Source: Cladorhizidae sp. MBARI D1340-BT2 (lineage: Eukaryota > Porifera > Demospongiae > Poecilosclerida > Cladorhizidae). Taken from it: a stretch of 64,000 bases of DNA. A program made the translations under genes and the position numbers. Below are positions 57,571 to 64,000 of this stretch, one piece after another (position 1 is the first letter of the stretch; each line of letters starts with the position of its first letter). The notes under the pieces are model-generated. The model did no database searches and was not told the DNA's origin. It was given only the letters and a program-made list of their open reading frames with translations. The stretch lies in the NCBI GenBank assembly GCA_028752905.1, contig JAQNBH010000004.1, forward strand, positions 9,775,786 to 9,839,785. Direction: 5' to 3'.

Positions 57571-57860
57571 CACTCCTCCCACTGGCGTCAAACCAACCCC
57601 AAATGCAGGCTAAAAATTAAATAACTGCTATCAAGGGGTGTAACCCCAAACCACAATACCTCCCTTCTTCACATGACCCTGCCCCCCACGCTGACACTCC
57701 TCCCACTGGCGTCAAACCAACCCCAAATGCAGGCTAAAAATTAAATAACTGCTATCAAGGGGTGTAACCCCAAACCACAATACCTCCCTTCTTCACATGA
57801 CCCTGCCCCCCACGCTGACACTCCTCCCACTGGTGTCAACCCCCCCACCCACCAATAATT
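57571..57860. repeat. 124-base tandem repeat, 2.3 copies, then C-rich DNA
   Basis: cactcctcccactggcgtca starts at 57571, 57695 and 57819. Each unit carries aaatgcaggctaaaaattaa and ggggtgtaaccccaaaccac. From 57840 to about 58000 the DNA is strongly C/A-rich (ccacc repeats) and noncoding. Confidence 0.92.
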
Positions 57861-58138
57861 AATTGGCATAACCCTCCCCCACCCTCATGCCCTGGCCCCT
57901 CCTCCCACTCAGTAAAACCCACCACCACCCACCAAGCCACTCCCACTACCACCCACCAAGCCCCTCCCACCACCAACCCCCTCCCCCACCCGAGAATCTG
58001 GCATCTTGTCGGCCTTCTGCACACACACGCATGCAGACAACGTGATAGTAAGGATGAAAAAATAATTTTTTTTAGATGGAAATAATGTTTATCACTGTCG
58101 GTAGCATCGTGGGGAGGGGGGGGGATTCGGATATGAAC

Positions 58139-59060
58139 CCTTCATCACTGGAAAAAAGAGGGGGAAAAGTATTACAACCACCCCCAACAAAAATGCATAC
58201 ATTACTCTTCATCAATCATGGAAACCGAAGGAACCTGAAAGCCCCCATGATGAGTCTTCATATGTTTCTCATATGTGACCTCACGTACGGACTTGTGTAG
58301 GCAGTGCATCTCCGGGCAAACAAGCGCCGTCACACCCTCATGATATCGAGCAAGTTTGGTCCTGTTTCTCTGTGAGAGATACTTGTAGTTCTTCATTTTA
58401 TATCTTCCAATCCTAGCCTTATCACCTGTATCTGGATATACCTTGGATATAATTCCTCTGAAAAAAGACGGAAAAATGTGTTACAACCAATTTTTACCAC
58501 CCCCCCCCAAAGCAAAAGAGGTAAATGGATGTACATAACTTACTCTATTTCTTTTATTACCCCTGGCATAAAGACTCCCATGTTTGGCTTTTACATGTCT
58601 TAGGTAGGTTACAGGCCGGAAACTTTCATGGTGACATAGCTGCAGGATGATCAATGCAAGATGATCAATAAATACTACTTTTCAGTGATATTCTCAGTTT
58701 AACTTACCGGACACAGCAGGCCTATCACACATTTCTTCCTGAAGAATGTCTCTACCTTTTGCCTGTCCGAGAGTGAATTTAAAGTGCCTATACTTCACGT
58801 CCTTTGCCTTCTCCCTCACCGCCTCCGCCTTCTCCTCCAGCTCCATCTCCTCCTCCAACCCATTCTTCCTGTCCTCCAACGCCTTCTCCTCCAACTTTTC
58901 TCCCTCTCTTTAAACGCCTTCTCCCTCTCTTCAAATGCCTTCTCCTTCTCTGAGATGGTGTCTGAAGGGATGTTGTCTGAAGGGGTGGTGTCTGAGGGGG
59001 AGGTGTCTGAGGGGGAGCTGGCGTGTGTGTGTGGGGGGTGGTGGTGTCTGAGGGGGAAGG
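58139..59060 (-). pseudogene. Paralogue of the coiled-coil/zinc-finger gene, frameshifted
   Basis: Same exon order as 48180-49233: a Thr/Pro/Ser-rich start after a splice-acceptor-like ccttccccctcag (repeated SDTSPSDTTPSDN), then EKEKAFEEREKAFKERE heptads. One frameshift near 58910 leads to LEEKALEDRKNGLEEEMELE. A second near 58795 precedes the finger CPLCHHESFRPVTYLRHVKA then KH, again split by an intron (58622-58711). Exon 3 (about 58200-58457) encodes CPEMHCLHKSVREVTYEKHM then KTHHGGFQ, ending MIDEE and TAA. A final short exon may follow near 58120-58150. The finger keeps C-P-L-C spacing if the frame is corrected. At least two frame breaks suggest a pseudogene, although undetected splicing cannot be ruled out. 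Confidence 0.6.
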
Positions 59061-59189
59061 ATAGAGGGTACAAGGATACAGAGGGCAATAATCAGTGCAG
59101 TAATCTCTCACTAAAAGAATAAAAAACAGGTCTACTAACCAGGTGGCATCCCTCCACCTGCACACCTTCTTGATAGAGGCCCATGTGTC

Positions 59190-59879
59190 CTTAACCACTT
59201 AACCCTTTGATGTCTACCTTGTAGAGTTTTATCCCAAATCTAGCCCTCTTTTGAGGGTTATATTGTTTAAATTTGAGTCGACCCTTGAATTTGAGGAGCG
59301 ACTCGTCCGTTGAAATGTCCTGGGTCGGGGTGTAATTTGTTTTGAATTTCTCCACAATCAAATCAAGGAAAGTCCTAATCTTTGTAAGCCTGTCATTTGC
59401 ATCAGCTGTGTCATTGTCAGAAATGTGGAAGTATTTCATAATCTGCAAAAACCTGTCCCTTGGCATAGTGTGTTGTTGAAGAAGGGCGTCTCAAGCGTAC
59501 TGTCTTTACTCCAATACATTTTTATGGTAGGTTTTTTCACAAGTCCCATGAGAATGCACATGGCAAGAAATGTTTTTATTTCCCCTGGTGTTGTGTCAAA
59601 CCATGCAATATCATGTATCTTTTTGGCAGGGGGTGGGGTTGTAGCAATAAGGACAGATGCATATCTGTTTGTTTCATTAGATATAGTGTCTATGATCGAT
59701 TCAGGAAAGATAGAGAGAAAAATGTCCAACCTTGAAGTGTTCTCATCAATCATAATTTGAATCCCTGGGCTCCCAGTGAAGGGATGAACAACTGGTACAT
59801 TTTCCCTTTTTTGCATATTGAGCAGCGTCTGCAAGTATGTATAGAGGTGAACTTCTATACAACATAATAACTGAAACAC
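59190..59879 (-). pseudogene. PiggyBac-type transposase, truncated and frameshifted
   Basis: From 59879 leftward: VPVVHPFTGSPGIQIMIDEN, LSIFPESIIDTISNETNRYA, IAWFDTTPGEIKTFLAMCIL, MGLVKKPTIKMYWS. A one-base shift near 59467 leads to MPRDRFLQIMKYFHISDNDT, TKIRTFLDLIVEKFKTNYTP and ISTDESLLKFKGRLKFKQYN (first catalytic Asp). The protein stops near 59190 (KLYKV), before the second and third Asp. This matches the N-terminal two thirds of a PGBD4-like piggyBac transposase, a different lineage from 17238-19416. No TTAA ends found. Confidence 0.8.
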
Positions 59880-60351
59880 ATCAAGACTCCCAAGAGAGCA
59901 GACATCACATACCGTCCCTTCGGCATGGTAAAGCAGCAGAACCAGCCACAGTGGGTGGTAGGTAGGTGGGTTGGGGGGGGTGGAATGAGTATGGGGTTGG
60001 CTGGGAGGCGGTGGATGTCCTGTGGTCTGGTTAGGGGCTGATCTTCGGCCGAGGGGCGGCGGGTGGGCCCCGGTAGATGGGAGGTGGAGGGTGTTGGTTT
60101 TTCTTTTTTATTATTGGTTTTGTCTGGGGGTCCATAGCCCGTTGGAAAGAACTTTTTATTCTCCAGGAATCTGTTCCTATAATTTTTTTATGTTAGGTTC
60201 AGTTTCCATGGAGATGCTCTGCAGGGACTATGTGACCACTGAGCTTGATGGGCACCCAAAATTGAAGGTGCATCTTGTAAAATTTGCGCCTGCAAAGAAG
60301 GATTGGCTGCTCTTCTCACTGGGGGATCTAGGTGTAGATGGCATGACTGGT
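59880..60351. other. G-rich interval, no gene
   Basis: The GT-rich stretch 59950-60100 opens spurious frames. 'tctaggtgtagatggcatga' then 'ctggttt' is duplicated near 60327-60380. Confidence 0.45.
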
Positions 60352-61562
60352 TTATCTAGGTGTAGATGGCATGACTGGTTTTTTATATGAACTAAGTACA
60401 TGTGACATGTCCTTTTGTTGCTCCAGTGATGGTTTTTTGTATGAATTTAAGCTTTGTAGATTTCTATGGCCAGTTAATTGGATAATTTGTGTTTCAGGAA
60501 CATTATTTTTAGTAAGAGATGTTACAAGTGTTTTTCTTGCTGAATGATTTGTCTTTTTTCCAGTGAGTTTTGCTGCTGTAGCCATTCTCTTCATTATATT
60601 AGCAATTCTATCCTTTCCCATCCTCTGCTGCTTGTACCAAGCATTCTCTTTGGAGTGGTTATAGTTTACAGCCAAATAAAATGGGGAATTAGTTGCACAC
60701 ATTTGTGGGGGACGGTTTTGCAAATATTTTTCAAATATGCGTACCGGACATTATCTGGGGTGCTCCACATTTTGGGCTTGAAAGGACGTACAATACTTGT
60801 TTCACCTGTGCGTGTCTTGGTATCTCTCTCATTAAATTCCACATATTTAAAAAAATCATCAGCAGATTTGATTTCAAAGTCTCCATATTTGAGTTTGTAG
60901 TGTTCATCACGCCCTCTCATACCCATGTGTAGAGTAAGTAAAAACCAAACTGTATTTTGGAGAACTTCTGGTTTGCAGTCTCCCAGTGTTCCAGTAGCCC
61001 ACATTTTATCGATTTCAGCATCCTCTAGTGGTTCAGAAGCTCTTGTTTTGTTTCCCTTTCCTTCCTTCTTCAACATTCTGCGGGCAGCAATCAGTTTCTG
61101 TCTTGATGATGCAAATTGTACATCCCGATTGATGCTGAAAGGTTGACACAATTCCTGGATTAAATGCCGATCAATACTCCTCTGGAATGCAGTCAAAGAG
61201 TCAGGCTCATACATGGAGCCATCTATCTTTCTAACTTTACAGTAAAAATGTCCCAGTAGCCTGTCTAGGTCACTTGGTGGGATTTCTTTCAGTATTCTTT
61301 TTTCATTCACTGACCTGCACCAACTGTACCATTTTTTAAAGTCAGAGGTCGTCTTCCTTAGAGTGTTTTTGTTCATTTGGTCCCTAACAAACTTGTCCAG
61401 TTGTTCATCATCGAGAATTTCAGGTTCATAGGCAAGGTCTTCTGGCAAGGTTTCGTGTTCTTCTGTTGCAGCAGGCGGTTCACTAAGAAACTGTAGTACT
61501 TTTTTGGTGAAAAAGTCTTCAAAGTAGTCAATTGTTGTGCCTTCGCTGCCACCGCTAGCCAT
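60352..61562 (-). pseudogene. Crypton/KIAA1958-like tyrosine recombinase, one frameshift
   Basis: From ATG 61562 (MASGGSEGTTIDYFEDFF) the protein has an N-terminal helical domain (LRKTTSDFKKWYSWCRSVNE, IPPSDLDRLLGHFYCKVRKI, MYEPDSLTAFQRSIDRHL) and a catalytic domain. A frameshift near 60740 separates NTVWFLLTLHMGMRGRDEHY (first Arg) from NSPFYLAVNYN, WYKQQRMGKD, TNHSARKTLVTSLTKN (His-x2-Arg) and IQLTGHRNLQSLNSYKKPS (His and Tyr nucleophile). The R...HxxR...H...Y set is complete across the two frames. The family matches the DUF3504-type tyrosine recombinases found in vertebrate KIAA1958/ZMYM and QRICH1 genes and in Crypton transposons, which lack TIRs. One base indel makes this copy inactive unless it is a sequence error. 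An extension upstream of 61562 is open but unlikely to be coding because it overlaps the palindrome at 61684. Confidence 0.85.
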
Positions 61563-61683
61563 AGCAGACTCAAGAGTTTTTATCTTTTGTGAACAGCAAC
61601 CGTCTTTCCAACTGTTGCTATACGATATGCGCATGCTCAGTAAAGGTTTGCGCATCCTCAGTCCCATGATAAATACATTATTA

Positions 61684-61792
61684 AATTGATACGGTGAAAT
61701 ATCACTCGTCTGATTGGCCGGTATTTTCACTCGTGCCTGCGGCACTCGTGGAAATACTAGCCACAGACTCGTGATATTTCCCCGTATCAATG
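61684..61792. repeat. ~109-base palindromic element
   Basis: attgatacggtgaaatatca then ctcgtctgattggcc pairs with ggccactcgtg-type inverse on the right, ending gtgatatttccccgtatcaa. The middle, cactcgtgcctgcggcactc, is itself inverted. It looks like a small foldback MITE located 120 bases upstream of the recombinase ATG. Confidence 0.8.
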
Positions 61793-61989
61793 TAATAATG
61801 TATATGTAACAGACACCGATGAATTGTATTCATTAGCAGATCGGTGCGTGTCTGGTTCTGGTATTTTTACACGACATGCCACGTTTAATAATCTGAAATG
61901 TTCACACCGTTTTGTCGTAAATTCTCCACACACACTCAATATTAAATTATTTTGAGCCAAAAATCCTGCAAGTTTTGAGTAGAAAGTTA

Positions 61990-62440
61990 TAGTACATGTA
62001 TATATATAGCTAGAAAGTTACATAAGTTCTATGTAACTTCTACGAGTGAAACGTGCCCCAAAATAGGATTTTTGGCTAATACATGTATTGAGTCTGCCGG
62101 TTCAAATTTTGGTAAGGCTGACAAGCGACACATGCTGGATGAAATTTGTGCGTTAACCCCTTTGAGTTTTGCTGACTCACCTCGACTCATTTGGGGGATG
62201 GGGCTGGAGCCATGAACTGGAATCAAACAGGGAATCGAGGTGCCTTATGTTGGAACTGTGGCATAGGTGCCTTATGGAACTGGGGTGACCTATTTCCCCT
62301 AGCCCTAGCCCCAGCCCTCTTCTTAACGGCAGTTTTAATAGTAGGCACCTCGATTCATTTGGGGGGTGGGGCTGGAGCCATGAACTGGAATCGAGGTGTC
62401 TTATGTTGAAACTGGGGCATAAATGCCCTATATTGCGTAA
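61990..62440. repeat. Dispersed 153-base family copy with hairpin
   Basis: gttacataagttctatgtaa then c (62013-62036) is a hairpin also present in inverse form beside the array at 47226. Two partial units (ggagccatgaactggaatc) start near 62207 and 62374. Decayed relative of the 47090-47880 array. Confidence 0.8.
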
Positions 62441-62845
62441 CAGCCTGTGCCATGTGTGCTTCTTGCTACGGTGTTGTTAGCCCCTTGCTACGGTGTTATT
62501 AAGCAGCTTTCAGAGTTACACCCCACCTGTATGAGAAGCATCTAGTTTGTGTTATACCAGTATGTACTCCTCATTGGTGTTGACACCTCCCAACCAACCA
62601 CCAAGTCTGCAGGTGGTACAACTATGTAAATTAGACAGCCTCCATTCATTCACTCTCTGGAGGAGTGCAGGTGGTAATATATTGAAATCTAAATCCCCCT
62701 TGCGCATGTGCACTGTAGATAGGCGTGTCATCATGGCTGTAAATTTTTGTAATTAAATGGCAGATCAGAAATTTTCTAGCGTCGAAAAAATGATAACAAA
62801 TATTGTCGTTATAGCAAAAAGCATGGTTTACTTTCATTCAGTAAA
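62441..62845. other. Interval, no gene
   Basis: cttgctacggtgtt is duplicated near 62460-62500. No coding signal except the alternate frame of the following gene from 62757. Confidence 0.4.
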
Positions 62846-64000
62846 ATGGGGGACAGTGCTTTTAAATCAGGATTCCAGAATTGGAAAAAAGCCTTGGAAA
62901 AGTTCAGAGGACATGAAGAGTCGCATACTCATAGAGAAGCAAAATTAAAATTGATAGCTCGTGGGATGCCAACAATTGCGAGCCAGCTGAGCTGCCACAT
63001 GCAACAACTTAACCCAAAGAGAAGGACTGCTAATGCAGTTAAAAGGCATAAGATATCTTACTCATCAAGCAATAGCTATAACACAGTAATCAAAGATCTA
63101 CTGATTCGATGCAGCCTCCCATTATCATTATGTCGAGGACAGGCCTATGATAGAGCTGCCAACATGCAGAGAAGAAAATCTGGTGTGGCAACAAGGTTTA
63201 GAAATGAATACCCTTCTGCTGCATTGTTCACTGAATCTTTGCTTACAGGATGTTGGAAGGAAGCTTGCATGTATCAGAGATGGTCTCGAAACGTGAAGGA
63301 AATAAGCAAGCTCATTTGTTTATCTCTGAAACGACAACATCTCTTTTCATTGAAGTTACATGAGACAAGTGGAGGCATTAGTCTGAAGCCATTCTGTCTC
63401 CTACCAGATGGACAGCAAGAAAACAGAAGCCATTCTCAAATACTACACGCTATTGTTAGATGAATTATTTCAACAACACATGATGAATATGGTTTAATGG
63501 CTGCTGGCTTGATGCACTCTTTGGAAAAATTCAGCACTTTATTTGGTCTCCAACTCAGTCACTTTTTATTTAGTGCAACAGAGCAAGTTTCTTTCACTTT
63601 GCAAAAAGAAGACATAGCCTTGCAGGAAGCACTCTCTGCTGTTGATGCTGCTAAGATATTCTTCAAACGAAACGGGACAGATGAAAATTTCGACAGGTTT
63701 TATGACATGTATGTCACTATTGCTGAAAAGTTCAATATTGGCCAACCAGAATTACCTCGTTACAGAAGGCATCCTCCACGTTTTGAAAGTGGGAGTGGAC
63801 CACACCTTTTTATGCCTGCAAATGCAAGCTTTCGGCAAATGTTCATTGAAGCGTGTGACCTGCTCTACGGTGAGTTGCTCTACGGTGAGTTGGAAGACAG
63901 GTTTAGTAAACAACATATTCCATCAATCCTGGCAATTGAAAAAAACTCTTGTGACTGCAGCAAATGGTAATGATTATGAAGACAGCATGGAAGAGCTCAA
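62846..64000 (+). pseudogene. ZMYM1/DUF4371-type hAT transposase remnant, runs off the window
   Basis: FKSGFQNWKKALEKFRGHEE then SHTHREAKLKLIARGMPTIA and SQLSCHMQQL match the start of the DUF4371 domain of ZMYM1-like proteins and hAT-type transposases. After a deletion and sequence drift, LIRCSLPLSLCRGQAYDRAA then NMQRRKSGVATRFRNEYPSA resume the catalytic part (Asp in the AYDRAANM block). Then come KEISKLICLSLKRQHLFSLK and, in other frames, SLEKFSTLFGLQLSHFLFSA, LQEALSAVDAAKIFFKRNGT and ELPRYRRHPPRF. Several frame changes and the shortened middle show decay. The C-terminal dimerisation region may lie beyond 64000. Confidence 0.8.

Noticed and set aside
61563..61790. N-terminal extension of the tyrosine recombinase
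   Set aside because: It would overlap the palindrome at 61684-61792 and lacks family similarity; the ATG at 61562 is a better start.
1..64000. tRNA or rRNA genes
   Set aside because: No cloverleaf-like or rRNA-like segment was noticed by eye. A dedicated scan (tRNAscan-SE, Infernal) would be decisive and was not possible here.

Overview
This is eukaryotic DNA, most likely from an invertebrate animal. The evidence is a secreted/membrane karyogamy-type protein (Brambleberry/GEX1 family) at the left edge, very short introns of 40-72 bases with GT..AG borders, AT-rich intergenic DNA, and a dense mix of animal-type transposons. A sponge or similar basal marine invertebrate is my best guess, but that is inference and no species-specific marker was found. 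I saw no rRNA or tRNA gene, no prokaryotic operon and no CRISPR array.

Layout. 1-386 (-) is the 5' exon of the Brambleberry-like gene, the only clearly conserved non-transposon gene. 905-5600 holds two decayed non-LTR retrotransposons in opposite orientations. 6036-7254 is a terminal-inverted-repeat (TIR) DNA element with a cut-off transposase. 9869-11915 has two minisatellites on either side of a hammerhead-ribozyme-like motif, and one minisatellite carries half of that motif. 14142-16180 is a decayed hAT element. 17108-21595 is a whole piggyBac element: TTAA target sites, matched 11-base ends, a five-exon transposase with all three catalytic Asp, and an internal 3' tandem array. 21945-22496 is a deleted pogo/Tigger element. 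24945-27114 (-) is a decayed Mutator-like transposase gene. 27558-28631 is an intact single-exon gene I do not recognise, followed by a hairpin.

28.8-46 kb is dominated by repeats: 69-base and 81-base arrays open on both strands, an inverted pair of exon-like segments, a 12-kb array of 18 units in a long and a short form with poly-G and poly-C tracts, and a nested foldback in which a near-perfect palindromic TTAA-flanked MITE sits inside an arm of an older palindrome.

46-59 kb holds a small family of minus-strand genes with split zinc fingers and a heptad-repeat coiled coil. One copy is at 48180-49233 and a broken paralogue lies at 58.2-59.06 kb. One exon of the first has been amplified into a 3.3-kb tandem array. 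52752-64000 adds a hAT fragment, a truncated piggyBac transposase, a Crypton-like tyrosine recombinase and a ZMYM1/DUF4371-type hAT remnant that runs off the window.

Taken together this is a transposon-rich accessory region rather than a functional gene cluster. The genes do not form a pathway. The most unusual content is structural: composite satellites, nested palindromes, a ribozyme-like motif next to a satellite that carries half of it, and exon amplification.
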